In this document: positions 24,389-33,083 of the stretch, piece by piece
Numbering within the stretch: position 1 is the first letter of the stretch
How the letters are laid out: each line of letters starts with the position of its first letter
Source of the DNA: Spartobacteria bacterium
Lineage (GTDB): Bacteria; Verrucomicrobiota; Verrucomicrobiia; Chthoniobacterales; UBA6821
NCBI GenBank assembly: GCA_947487385.1
Contig: CANKWU010000014.1
Span: 1 to 47,918, forward strand
Length of the DNA stretch: 47,918 bases
Direction: 5' to 3'
The notes under the pieces: generated by a model
Told to the model about the DNA's origin: nothing
What the model saw: only the letters and a program-made list of their open reading frames with translations
The model's database searches: none
Made by a program: the position numbers and the translations under genes

Positions 24389-24503
24389 GCCGCATGAACC
24401 GATGACCCGCATCCAACACAAACCCAAACGCAACAGATTCCTAAAGGCTCATCACGATTTCGCTGCAACAACCTTCTCCCCGTTCACCCCTTCACCCCTT
24501 TTC

Positions 24504-25454
24504 ATGAGCACCCCTTTCCGCCACGAACCCGTTCTGGCCAAGGAGGTCGTCGAATTCTTGTGTCCTGCTCCAGGCCGTACCATCATTGATGGGACCCTGG
24601 GGGGCGGGGGCCACAGCAGTTTGCTCCTCAAGGAGGGGGCACGGGTTATCGGTTTTGACCGGGATCCAGAGGCCCTGACCCACTCGCGTGAGTTTCTCGC
24701 ATCACACGGCGATCGCTTCACCGCCTTAGAGGGAAACTTTTCGGACGCTACAGAAAGGTTGATGACTCTCGGAATCAAGCAAGTCGATGGCGTCTTGCTT
24801 GACCTTGGGGTCTCATCCCACCAACTCGATACTCCGGAGCGGGGGTTTTCTTTCCAGCGTGAGGGACCTCTCGACATGCGCATGGGAAACACTGGGATGA
24901 CCGCTGACGATCTTGTGAATACGGCCCCCGCCCAAGAGCTTGCCCGAATCTTCAGGGAGTATGGCGATGAGCCTCGTGCCGTTCAGTTTGCGGCACGGAT
25001 CGTCAGGGCCCGTGAGAAAAAGCAGATCGTGAGCACTGCAGAGCTTGCCGAGTTGATTGCTGCCGGACGTGCCGGCCCCCGTCATCCCGCGACCCGAGTC
25101 TTTCAGGCGCTTCGCATTGCCGTGAATGATGAGATCGGCTCCCTAGAGCGGGCATTACCCATGTTCACATCCATTCTGGCACCGGGAGGGCGTCTGGCCG
25201 TCATCACCTTCCACTCGTTGGAGGATCGAATCGTGAAGCATTTTTTTCGCCGTCACGCCATGAGCGAGATTGACGATCCCACGTGGCCCGCTCCGCGACC
25301 TAACCCCGAGTACCTCTTTGAAGCCCTAACCACGCGTTCTGTGACGGCCTCCCCTGAGGAGCTTTCATCCAATCCTCGGTCACGCAGCGCCCGTTTGAGG
25401 GTTGTCGAACGACTCGGATCAACCTCAACGCTGATACAGGGAGGGCGACCATGA
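24504..25454 (+). CDS. rsmH: 16S rRNA (cytosine-1402-N4)-methyltransferase RsmH (MraW)
   Basis: 316 residues from the ATG at 24504; the frame is open to 24402, but the added 34 residues are unlike the family, which begins FRHEPVLAKEVV. SAM-binding motif IIDGTLGGGGHS (about 25-36), then VIGFDRDPEA, GVLLDLGVSSHQLD, ERGFSFQREGPLDMRM, and the C-terminal ITFHSLEDRIVKHFFR. It methylates the P-site cytosine of 16S rRNA. The start is preceded by a pyrimidine tract with two TTCACCCC units rather than a ribosome-binding site. The end overlaps the next gene by 4 nt. Confidence 0.95.
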   Translation: MSTPFRHEPVLAKEVVEFLCPAPGRTIIDGTLGGGGHSSLLLKEGARVIGFDRDPEALTHSREFLASHGDRFTALEGNFSDATERLMTLGIKQVDGVLLDLGVSSHQLDTPERGFSFQREGPLDMRMGNTGMTADDLVNTAPAQELARIFREYGDEPRAVQFAARIVRAREKKQIVSTAELAELIAAGRAGPRHPATRVFQALRIAVNDEIGSLERALPMFTSILAPGGRLAVITFHSLEDRIVKHFFRRHAMSEIDDPTWPAPRPNPEYLFEALTTRSVTASPEELSSNPRSRSARLRVVERLGSTSTLIQGGRP

Positions 25455-25855
25455 GTGTGAACCGACGCCGCACAACGAACACGATTGAGGTGAATTTTCT
25501 AGCCGGGTGGCTTGTCATTGTTTTTCTGGTCGGACTTGCCGGGCTTTTCTTTGTCTATCTGAAGAATCAGCAACATGCTGTAGGCAATCAGTGCCGACTG
25601 GTCGAGTCCTCCCTTCGGGAGGAAGAGGCCAGAGACGAGGCGCTGAAGGCTAAGATCTCCTCCATGACCTCCCGTGGAGCTTTGCAGCATCGTCTGGACG
25701 ATGGATACATAGCGCTTCAGGCGATCCGCGATACAGCGATCGCCCGCGTCACGCCACCTGCTCCGGCGGAAGTTGACGGGGTTCTGCGCACCGCCTCAAG
25801 CGATCCGGAAAGCCGGTTCGGTCCCGGGGTTCCCCAGCGCGCCATTAACAGGTGA
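25451..25855 (+). CDS. ftsL: FtsL-like bitopic division protein
   Basis: 134 residues. A short basic cytoplasmic tail is followed by one membrane helix (about 16-37: FLAGWLVIVFLVGLAGLFFVYL), then a periplasmic helix likely to form a coiled coil (VESSLREEEARDEALKAKISSM) and a Pro/Ala-rich tail. Sequence identity to E. coli FtsL is not expected because the family is poorly conserved; the call rests on topology, size and its place between rsmH and ftsI. FtsL links FtsQ and the FtsW-FtsI synthase. It overlaps rsmH by 4 nt and its stop overlaps a possible GTG start of ftsI. Confidence 0.7.
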   Translation: MSVNRRRTTNTIEVNFLAGWLVIVFLVGLAGLFFVYLKNQQHAVGNQCRLVESSLREEEARDEALKAKISSMTSRGALQHRLDDGYIALQAIRDTAIARVTPPAPAEVDGVLRTASSDPESRFGPGVPQRAINR

Positions 25856-25860
25856 GGGGT

Positions 25861-27591
25861 ATGGGCAGGCGTATCGGGGTTATCTGCGCCCTGCTGGTCC
25901 TCATCTTCACTGCTTTCGCCTGGCGATTGATTCACCTGCAGATTCTTAAGCACGAGTACTATCAAGAGATAGCTGCGGTGAAGCATGAGAGCAGACAAGT
26001 GATTTCACCGCGGCGAGGGCGTATTCTCGATAGAAACGGTGAGGAACTTGCCGTGAATATTCCCGTGCAGATGGTCTATGCAGACGGATCTCACATTCAT
26101 GATCCGGCGGCGCTTGCAAGAATAGCCGCTCCGTTTCTAGAGGTTCCTGTCGAGGAACTCACGGAGAAGCTCACAACAAAAAACAAGTATGTAGTCATCC
26201 GCAAAGGGGTCTCTGAAGAGAAAGCTCAGGACATGATAAGGGCAATTGATAAAGCCAATCTGCACGGTCTCTATCTCCAGGAAGGATCCGTGAGGAGTTA
26301 TCCCAACGGGGAGATGCTTTGTGATGTGTTGGGATATGTTGATCATACTGGGCACGGGGCCGATGGGATTGAGAAAACTTGCGATGAAGAATTGAAGGGG
26401 CAGGAAGGATTTCGAATGATCGAACACGACCGCAAGGGAAGAGAGATCGTGGTCTATCGTGGACAGGAACAGCCTCCCGAGAACGGCTGCGACATCCGAC
26501 TCTCTATCGATATGGGGTTGCAGGCGATTGCGGAGCGCGAGGTCGATGAGGCCTACAAGACAAATCATCCCGCCTCGGCAACAGCTATTCTGGCTGACCC
26601 CAACACTGGCGAGATCCTGGCGCTGGCCTGCAGACCGAATTACGACCCGAACAAATACAACGAGGCGAAGTCTGATCATATGCGCAATCGTGCCATCTCG
26701 GACATGTATGAACCGGGATCGGTCTTCAAGATCATCGTGACCTCAGCCGCCTATAATGAAGGGATCGTGGATGACAAAACCCGAATCTTTTGTGAGAACG
26801 GACACTTTTCCTATGGCGGAAAGATCATCAAGGATCACCATGGTAGCGGTGATCTGAGTATTCATGAGATCCTCATGAAGTCTTCCAATGTAGGCGCCGC
26901 CAAGATCTCCCTCAGAATGAAGGATCAAATGTTCTATGACTATGTCAGGAAATACGGATTCGGCACCCGCACGGGAATCCCCCTTCCCGGTGAGATTGCA
27001 GGCCTAGTGAATCCTCCCCATCGTTGGGACATGCTGACAAAGACACGCATGGCTTTTGGTCAGTCAATCAGCGTGACGCCGATCCAGATGGTCATGGCAA
27101 TGTCTGCGATTGCGAACGGCGGCAAGTTGCTAAAGCCGAAACTCGTCCTGAGCAAGGGAGAGGGAAGCGCTGAGCTTCACGAGGCCCCCATCGCTCAAGT
27201 GGTGAAGCCGGAGAGCGCTAACTACATTGCCAATGCGCTGGAGAAGGTTGTTAGCAACCAGGGAACGGCTCCATTAGCCCGTATCGAGGGTTACCGCGTC
27301 GCCGGCAAGACGGGCACCGCGCAAAAAATCAGCCCCCATAGGGGATATCTCATGGGACGTTACATCGTCTCGTTTGCGGGTTTCTTTCCCGTCAATAAAC
27401 CAAGAATCATGGGAATCGTCATCGTGGACGACGCCAAGCTGAGCGAGACAGCAAACTATGGAGGTTCTGTGGCCGGCCCTGTCTTTTCAAAAATCGGAGT
27501 AAAAATCGCTCGTTACCTCGATATGGATCCAGAACCCAGTGAATCGCTATCCAAGCAAGGCTCCAGTACAGCAACCGTTAGCGCTCGATGA
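25861..27591 (+). CDS. ftsI: Septal peptidoglycan transpeptidase FtsI (class B PBP)
   Basis: 576 residues from the ATG at 25861, preceded by AGGTGAGGGG; a GTG at 25852 overlapping the ftsL stop is the alternative. One N-terminal membrane anchor (VICALLVLIFTAFAWRLIHL), then the PBP dimerisation module (RRGRILDRNGEELAVN) and the transpeptidase domain. Active-site motifs: Ser-Val-Phe-Lys with nucleophile Ser287, Ser-Ser-Asn at 341-343, and Lys-Thr-Gly at 483-485. No PASTA domain is evident. It crosslinks septal peptidoglycan together with FtsW, whose gene lies further on in this cluster. The stop overlaps murE (ATGA). Confidence 0.93.
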   Translation: MGRRIGVICALLVLIFTAFAWRLIHLQILKHEYYQEIAAVKHESRQVISPRRGRILDRNGEELAVNIPVQMVYADGSHIHDPAALARIAAPFLEVPVEELTEKLTTKNKYVVIRKGVSEEKAQDMIRAIDKANLHGLYLQEGSVRSYPNGEMLCDVLGYVDHTGHGADGIEKTCDEELKGQEGFRMIEHDRKGREIVVYRGQEQPPENGCDIRLSIDMGLQAIAEREVDEAYKTNHPASATAILADPNTGEILALACRPNYDPNKYNEAKSDHMRNRAISDMYEPGSVFKIIVTSAAYNEGIVDDKTRIFCENGHFSYGGKIIKDHHGSGDLSIHEILMKSSNVGAAKISLRMKDQMFYDYVRKYGFGTRTGIPLPGEIAGLVNPPHRWDMLTKTRMAFGQSISVTPIQMVMAMSAIANGGKLLKPKLVLSKGEGSAELHEAPIAQVVKPESANYIANALEKVVSNQGTAPLARIEGYRVAGKTGTAQKISPHRGYLMGRYIVSFAGFFPVNKPRIMGIVIVDDAKLSETANYGGSVAGPVFSKIGVKIARYLDMDPEPSESLSKQGSSTATVSAR

Positions 27592-29123
27592 GAAGTATCC
27601 CAGGCATGAATCTAGAAATCCTCCTTCAATACAGCCCGGTGATCTCTGTCATGGGGAGCCCCGATGTGATGCTAACGGGGCTGAGTTGTGATTCTCGATC
27701 CGTCCGGAAAGGAGATCTCTTTTTTGCGATTCCGGGAGCCAGTGAGAACGGAATCAACTTTGTCATGGAGGCCGTCGAAAATGGGGCTGTTGGGGTTGTG
27801 ACGGCCGAAGACCTGACCCGACATGAGGTTTCCTCAATAGCGAAGGTTTCTTCGGTACCTTTGGTGAGGGTTCCTGATGCGCGAGTTGCCATGGCCTACC
27901 TTTCATCAGCCTTCTACGGGGACCCCTCGAAATCGCTTGCTGTGGCCGGCATCACTGGAACGAATGGCAAAACAACCACTGCCTGGATCATCAGGCATCT
28001 GTGCGATTCTGTCGGACGTCCTTGCGGTCTTGTCGGGACGATTGAGTATGTCCTTCCAGGAATCGTAGAGCCAGCCTCCAGGACCACCCCCGAATCGATC
28101 GACCTGCAGCGGATGCTGGCCGTCATGAGGGACGGGGGATTTAGGGCCGCAGCCCTAGAGGTCTCTAGCCATGCATTGGTGCAGCACCGAGTGGGAGGGA
28201 TCGAGTTCGATGCCGCTGTCTTTACCAATCTTACCCAGGATCATCTCGACTACCATGGTTCCATGGAAGAGTACTTCGAAGCAAAGATGCTCCTCTTCTC
28301 GGGGCTTTCCAGGCAGAGCACAAAAAAGGGCCGCGCGATCATCAACGCGGATGATCGTTACGGCCATCGACTTCTCGACCGCATCAAAGGAGTGCCGATC
28401 ATCACCTATGGACAAGGAAGCAACTGTCATTTCCGTGCAAGTAACATTAGACAATCTCCGACAGGCACTACCTTCCGACTCGATGCCAAGGGAAGAAGTT
28501 ATCTGGTGAGGATGCCGCTGATCGGTCTCTTCAATGTATACAACACCGTCGCTGCGTTGGCTGCTACCTCGGCTATGGGACTTGAATTGCGCCGTGCTAT
28601 TGCCGCTGCTGCGACGATTCCCCAAGTTCCGGGACGCCTGGAACGGGTTTCCGTAAAGCGGAATTTTCAGGCCTTTGTCGATTACGCTCACACTCCGGAT
28701 GCGCTGGTTAATGTGCTCAGGACGCTTCGGCAGCTCAACCCTGCACGGATCATCACGGTTTTTGGTTGTGGCGGTGACCGTGACCGGGCCAAGCGTCCTC
28801 TCATGGCGGCCGCCGCAGAACAGAATTCGGATCGTGTGATTTTGACCTCTGACAACCCCCGTGGTGAGGATCCGCGAGAGATCATGAACGAGGCGGCAAA
28901 AGGCTTCCATGCCAAGGGGCACGAAAGCTATGTCGACCGTGAGAGCGCCATCAGGCGTGCTGTGGAGATAGCGACGTCTGGGGATATTGTGCTGGTGGCG
29001 GGCAAGGGCCACGAGGATTACCAGGAGACGGAGTCTGGCCGTCACCCTTTTGATGACGTCAAAGTTACTGCTCACGCGATGGCTGGGAAGAAGCTTGATG
29101 ATTGGGAGGAAGCGAGACAATGA
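27588..29123 (+). CDS. murE: UDP-MurNAc-tripeptide synthetase MurE (meso-diaminopimelate type)
   Basis: 511 residues; the ATG at 27588 overlaps the ftsI stop, with another ATG at 27606. Mur ligase features: N-terminal UMP-binding part with CDSRSVRKGDLFFAIPG, ATP-binding GITGTNGKTTTAW (about 120), TTPESIDL and EVSSHALVQHRV, NLTQDHLDYHG, then the C-terminal domain. The motif SDNPRGEDP contains Asp-Asn-Pro-Arg, which marks enzymes that add meso-diaminopimelate rather than lysine, so this cell probably has an A1gamma-type Gram-negative wall. It overlaps murF by 4 nt. Confidence 0.95.
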   Translation: MRSIPGMNLEILLQYSPVISVMGSPDVMLTGLSCDSRSVRKGDLFFAIPGASENGINFVMEAVENGAVGVVTAEDLTRHEVSSIAKVSSVPLVRVPDARVAMAYLSSAFYGDPSKSLAVAGITGTNGKTTTAWIIRHLCDSVGRPCGLVGTIEYVLPGIVEPASRTTPESIDLQRMLAVMRDGGFRAAALEVSSHALVQHRVGGIEFDAAVFTNLTQDHLDYHGSMEEYFEAKMLLFSGLSRQSTKKGRAIINADDRYGHRLLDRIKGVPIITYGQGSNCHFRASNIRQSPTGTTFRLDAKGRSYLVRMPLIGLFNVYNTVAALAATSAMGLELRRAIAAAATIPQVPGRLERVSVKRNFQAFVDYAHTPDALVNVLRTLRQLNPARIITVFGCGGDRDRAKRPLMAAAAEQNSDRVILTSDNPRGEDPREIMNEAAKGFHAKGHESYVDRESAIRRAVEIATSGDIVLVAGKGHEDYQETESGRHPFDDVKVTAHAMAGKKLDDWEEARQ

Positions 29124-30484
29124 ATCCGCTTTCCCTCACCGAGATCGCCGGAATGTGCGGTGCAGAGCTTATTGCCGGTAACTCCGAAGATATGGTGCAG
29201 AGGGTCGGCAAGGATACTCGCTCGGTTGAGGCCGGTGATCTCTATGTCGCACTTAGGGGGGATCGATTTGACGGGAACCAATTCATCGCTGAAGCAGCAG
29301 CCAAGGGAGCCGTTGCAGCTCTCTGTTACGGTGAACCTCCGGCTGGCCTTCCCCCAGGGTTCGGCATTCTGAGCACGCCGGATTCAATGACGGCGCTCAC
29401 GCTCCTTGCCTCAGCGTGGCGATCCAGACTAACACTGCGTGCCATTGCCATCACTGGCAGTAGCGGTAAGACCTCCGTGAAGGATTTTACAGCGGCCGTG
29501 CTCCGGACATCCCTGCGTACGACAGCAACCCTGGGTAATTTGAATAACCAGATTGGTCTTCCTCTCTCTATCCTTGGGGCTGATCTGGAGGATGAGGCTG
29601 CCGTCTGGGAGATCGGAATGAATCACCGCCGTGAGATCGCGCCGCTTGCCGGATTGGCAAGGCCGGAGATCGGCATGATTACCAATATCGGAACCGCCCA
29701 CATCGAATATCTCGGGAGCCGTGAAGAAATCGCGGCTGAAAAGGGAGATCTCCTTGAGAAGCTGCCATCCTGGGGGTGTGCGATTATTCCGGCAGAGGAT
29801 CATTTTTCCCAAGAGCTTTGTTCCAGAACATCGGCGCGGGTCTTGCAGGTTGGATTCGATCGGGGAGACCTCAGGGCCACAGGGATTCGATACGGACTGA
29901 ATGAGACCCATTTTGCGATCGAGGGAGAGTTCGGACGTGCTGAAGCGGTTCTACCGGTGCCAGGTCGTCATATGGTTGGTAATGCTCTTCTGGCGATTGC
30001 GGCGGGATTGCAGTGCGGCGTCACAATGGAGAAGTGCATCTCGGGACTTGCTGGTGCGACCTTGACCTCTGGGCGGCTTGCTAGGGTGGTTCGGCGTGGT
30101 GTGACCTTTCTTGATGACACTTACAATGCAAATCCCGATTCGATGATCGCCGCCCTAGAAACACTGGATGGAATTTCCATGTCTGGCCGCAAGATTGCAG
30201 TTCTTGGCAAGATGGGAGAATTGGGAAGACATGCCGCTGAGGGATATCAGCGCGTGGGCACCAAGGCCGCAGATGTCGTGCTCTCCACGCTGATCACGGT
30301 CGGTGAAGAAGCTTCCGCAATCGCTGAAGCGGCTATGAAGGCGGGTTTCTTGGATGTGCGCGTTGTATGTGACAATGCTGAGGCCGCCCAACTTCTCTCC
30401 TCCCTTGCAACACAAGGCGACGTGGTCCTACTAAAGGCCAGCAGAAGCGCCCGCATGGAAGAAGTCCTTCAACGCTTCAACTGA
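29120..30484 (+). CDS. murF: UDP-MurNAc-pentapeptide synthetase MurF
   Basis: 454 residues from the ATG at 29120, which overlaps the murE stop (ATGA) and has GGAGGA 9 nt upstream, one of the few clear ribosome-binding sites here; a TTG at 29102 is an unlikely earlier start. Mur ligase signatures: KDTRSVEAGDLYVALRG, AITGSSGKTSVKDF (ATP loop, about 115), GNLNNQIGLPLS, EIGMNHRREIA, NIGTAHIEYLGS, and DDTYNANPDSMIAAL late in the chain. It adds D-Ala-D-Ala (made by Ddl, encoded downstream) to the tripeptide. Confidence 0.95.
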   Translation: MNPLSLTEIAGMCGAELIAGNSEDMVQRVGKDTRSVEAGDLYVALRGDRFDGNQFIAEAAAKGAVAALCYGEPPAGLPPGFGILSTPDSMTALTLLASAWRSRLTLRAIAITGSSGKTSVKDFTAAVLRTSLRTTATLGNLNNQIGLPLSILGADLEDEAAVWEIGMNHRREIAPLAGLARPEIGMITNIGTAHIEYLGSREEIAAEKGDLLEKLPSWGCAIIPAEDHFSQELCSRTSARVLQVGFDRGDLRATGIRYGLNETHFAIEGEFGRAEAVLPVPGRHMVGNALLAIAAGLQCGVTMEKCISGLAGATLTSGRLARVVRRGVTFLDDTYNANPDSMIAALETLDGISMSGRKIAVLGKMGELGRHAAEGYQRVGTKAADVVLSTLITVGEEASAIAEAAMKAGFLDVRVVCDNAEAAQLLSSLATQGDVVLLKASRSARMEEVLQRFN

Positions 30485-30503
30485 ACATTCAACCCATCAC
30501 ACG

Positions 30504-31622
30504 ATGCTCTATTACCTGTCACAATTCGGATCTCTCTTGCACGGGGTGTCGATCGGAAAAGCCCTAAATGTTTTTCAATACATCTCCTTCCGCGCTCTCT
30601 GCGCAGGGCTTACTTCATTCCTGATCTGCCTGATTTTCGGAAACATGGTCATTCGCCGCCTGGTCCAGCTGAAGCTAGGCCAACCGATCCGAAGCGCCGA
30701 GGAAGTCCATCGCCTCAATGAACTTCATGGTGGAAAGAAGGGAACCCCTACCATGGGGGGTATTCTGCTCATTGCGGCCGTCGTTCTCTCCACGCTTCTA
30801 TGGGCTCGACCTGACAACCCTTTTGTCTGGATCTGTCTCATTACTGTTCTCTTTCTCGGATCGCTTGGGTTCTATGACGATTGGCTGAAAGTTACGAAGA
30901 AAAGCTCTGCTGGCATCAGCAGTCGTCTTAAGTTCGTTCTTCAGTGCTTCCTTGCGGCTGGAATCACGGCGTTCTTTCTCCTCTCTCCCTCCCTGGCCAA
31001 TCAGGCTCAACAACTCTACATCCCGTTCATCAAGGGGCCTGTTTTAAGCCTCGGCATCTTCTGGACCTATATTTTCTATTTGTTGATCATCGTTGGATCA
31101 TCAAACGCGGTTAACCTCACCGACGGACTCGATGGCTTGGCCTCGGGGTGCACGGTCATGGCTGGAATCTGCTTTGGTGTCTTTACCTATCTCGCAGGAA
31201 ACAGCAAGGCGGCCTTCTACCTTCAGATTCCATATTATGGATTTTCCGGCGAACTGGCCGTCGTGAGTCTTTCCTTGGCCGGCGCTGCACTCGGTTTTCT
31301 CTGGTGGAACTGTCATCCCGCCAAAGTCTTCATGGGTGACACGGGTTCCCTGGCGATTGGAGGACTGCTTGGCGTGCTCGCGATCTGCTGCAAGCAGGAA
31401 CTGATGCTTGCCATCGTCGGCGGGGTTTTTGTTGCCGAGGCCCTCTCGGTCATTCTTCAGGTGGCGAGCTTCAAGCTGACAGGGAAACGCATCTTCAAGA
31501 TGTCTCCGTTGCACCACCACTTCGAACTGTCCGGATGGAAGGAAAACACAGTCACGGTGAGGTTCTGGATCATGGCTATTGTGTTTGGACTTCTTGGCAT
31601 TGCCACCTTGAAATTGCGCTGA
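30504..31622 (+). CDS. mraY: Phospho-N-acetylmuramoyl-pentapeptide transferase MraY
   Basis: 372 residues with about ten membrane helices, as in the family. Signatures: GGKKGTPTMGGILL (about 75-88), LGFYDDWLK (catalytic Asp pair, about 120), NAVNLTDGLDGLASG (about 200), GFLWWNCHPAKVFMGDTGSLAIGG, and PLHHHFELSGWKENTVTVRFW near the end. It moves phospho-MurNAc-pentapeptide to undecaprenyl phosphate, giving lipid I. It lies 19 nt after murF and 10 nt before murD. Confidence 0.96.
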   Translation: MLYYLSQFGSLLHGVSIGKALNVFQYISFRALCAGLTSFLICLIFGNMVIRRLVQLKLGQPIRSAEEVHRLNELHGGKKGTPTMGGILLIAAVVLSTLLWARPDNPFVWICLITVLFLGSLGFYDDWLKVTKKSSAGISSRLKFVLQCFLAAGITAFFLLSPSLANQAQQLYIPFIKGPVLSLGIFWTYIFYLLIIVGSSNAVNLTDGLDGLASGCTVMAGICFGVFTYLAGNSKAAFYLQIPYYGFSGELAVVSLSLAGAALGFLWWNCHPAKVFMGDTGSLAIGGLLGVLAICCKQELMLAIVGGVFVAEALSVILQVASFKLTGKRIFKMSPLHHHFELSGWKENTVTVRFWIMAIVFGLLGIATLKLR

Positions 31623-31632
31623 ACTATCCTCC

Positions 31633-32997
31633 ATGAACGACTTCTCAAATCCCTATTTTGGCAAAAGTGCTGTCATCCTCGGCTTGGGGCGAAGCGGCCT
31701 CGCCGCAGCGCGCCTGCTCAAGCGTTCCGGAGCCGAGGTGACAGTCTGTGACAGTGGAGAATCACCGGTTTTGATTGAACGGGCGGAACTCTTGCGGAAG
31801 GAAGGGATCACGGTCCTTACGGCAGCTGATGCTGCGAGGGATGAGGTCGTTCATGACGTTGCAATCTTGAGTCCAGGGATTGAGGAGACGGCTCCGATCG
31901 TCGTGAACGTCTTGAGGAAGGCGATTCCCCTGATCGGCGAACTCGAGTTGGCTTTCACTCTCTGTCCTTTTCCCGTGGTGGCGATCACAGGCACGAATGG
32001 GAAAACCACCACGACCGAACTTACCACCCTCATGCTCCGGGGAGCGGGGCTCCGGGCGGCTTCCTGCGGAAATATCGGGACCCCCATGTCGGAACTCCTT
32101 GAGGAAGGAGTGACCTGGGATGTACTGGTTGCCGAGGTTAGCTCGTTCCAACTTGAGAGCATCAGAACATTCCATCCGAAGGTCTCTGTATGGCTGAATC
32201 TCAGCCCCAACCATCTCGACCGCTATCCATCGATGGATGAGTATCGCGAGGCCAAGCTCAGGATCTTTGAGAATCAGACCGCTGAGGACTGGACGGTGAT
32301 TCCCATGGAGTCTAAGGATCTTGATCTTTCCAAGATCAAGGCAAGGCGGATCACCTTCAGTGTTTCGGATCCAGCGGCCGACGTGTCCCTTCATGAAGGT
32401 CTCATGATCCAGCATGGAGGGAACGTGCTGATTGATTTGTCCAAGACCAGGCTCCGTGGTCCCCACAATGCTGCCAACGTCATGGCTGCCTTTGCTGTAG
32501 GCATCGCGCTAGGTGCCGATACAGGCAAGATGGCATGCGCCATTAGTGAATACACGCCGCCGGCTCACCGTTGTGAATTCATCGCTGAGTTTGACGGCCT
32601 GCGCTGGATCAACGACTCCAAGGCAACGACCCTTGATGCCATGGAGCAGGCCATTCGCTCCGTTCAGGGATCACTGATCCTGATTGCCGGTGGAAAGGAC
32701 AAAGGCTTTGAATTTTCTCCCATCGCCGACTTGGTCCGTGAACGTGTGAGCTTAGCGATTCTTATTGGTGAGATGCGTCATCGGATTGCAAGGGATTGGG
32801 CGCCGCTCCATTGCCTTGAGGCAGAGAGTTTGGAAGAGGCTGTCGTGACCGCACTAAAAGAAGCCCAACCGGGAACGACCATTCTCTTTTCCCCTGGAAC
32901 CTCCTCCTTCGACATGTTCCGCGACTATGTCGAGCGCGGGGAAACATTCAGAAGGCTTGTGAAGGAATCCATGGGCACGAGGGTACCCCTTGTTTAA
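31633..32997 (+). CDS. murD: UDP-MurNAc-L-Ala:D-Glu ligase MurD
   Basis: 454 residues. N-terminal Rossmann-like domain AVILGLGRSGLAAARLLKRSG with VTVCDSGE, ATP loop AITGTNGKTTTTEL (about 115), VAEVSSFQLESI, LNLSPNHLDRYPSMDEY, and the C-terminal domain with WINDSKATTLDAMEQAI and IAGGKDKGFEF, then FSPGTSSFDMFRDYVERGE. All are MurD hallmarks. It adds D-glutamate in the cytoplasm. It is followed by an 86-nt spacer, the largest gap inside the dcw cluster. Confidence 0.96.
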   Translation: MNDFSNPYFGKSAVILGLGRSGLAAARLLKRSGAEVTVCDSGESPVLIERAELLRKEGITVLTAADAARDEVVHDVAILSPGIEETAPIVVNVLRKAIPLIGELELAFTLCPFPVVAITGTNGKTTTTELTTLMLRGAGLRAASCGNIGTPMSELLEEGVTWDVLVAEVSSFQLESIRTFHPKVSVWLNLSPNHLDRYPSMDEYREAKLRIFENQTAEDWTVIPMESKDLDLSKIKARRITFSVSDPAADVSLHEGLMIQHGGNVLIDLSKTRLRGPHNAANVMAAFAVGIALGADTGKMACAISEYTPPAHRCEFIAEFDGLRWINDSKATTLDAMEQAIRSVQGSLILIAGGKDKGFEFSPIADLVRERVSLAILIGEMRHRIARDWAPLHCLEAESLEEAVVTALKEAQPGTTILFSPGTSSFDMFRDYVERGETFRRLVKESMGTRVPLV

Positions 32998-33061
32998 CGA
33001 CACAAGCACAACCCCTAGAAAAAATAATCTTTTAGCTCATCAACAACCACAATAGCTAGTA

Positions 33062-33074
33062 GTATAAATTATAC
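33062..33074. promoter_or_regulatory. Palindromic TATA-like element before the LysM gene
   Basis: GTATAA-A-TTATAC is a perfect 13-nt palindrome ending 9 nt before the lysM ATG, in the only sizeable spacer of the cluster. It holds -10-like TATAAA/TATAAT words, but no good -35 was found 17 nt upstream. It may be an internal promoter or operator for the lysM-ftsW half of the cluster. Confidence 0.35.
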
Positions 33075-33083
33075 ACCCGACCA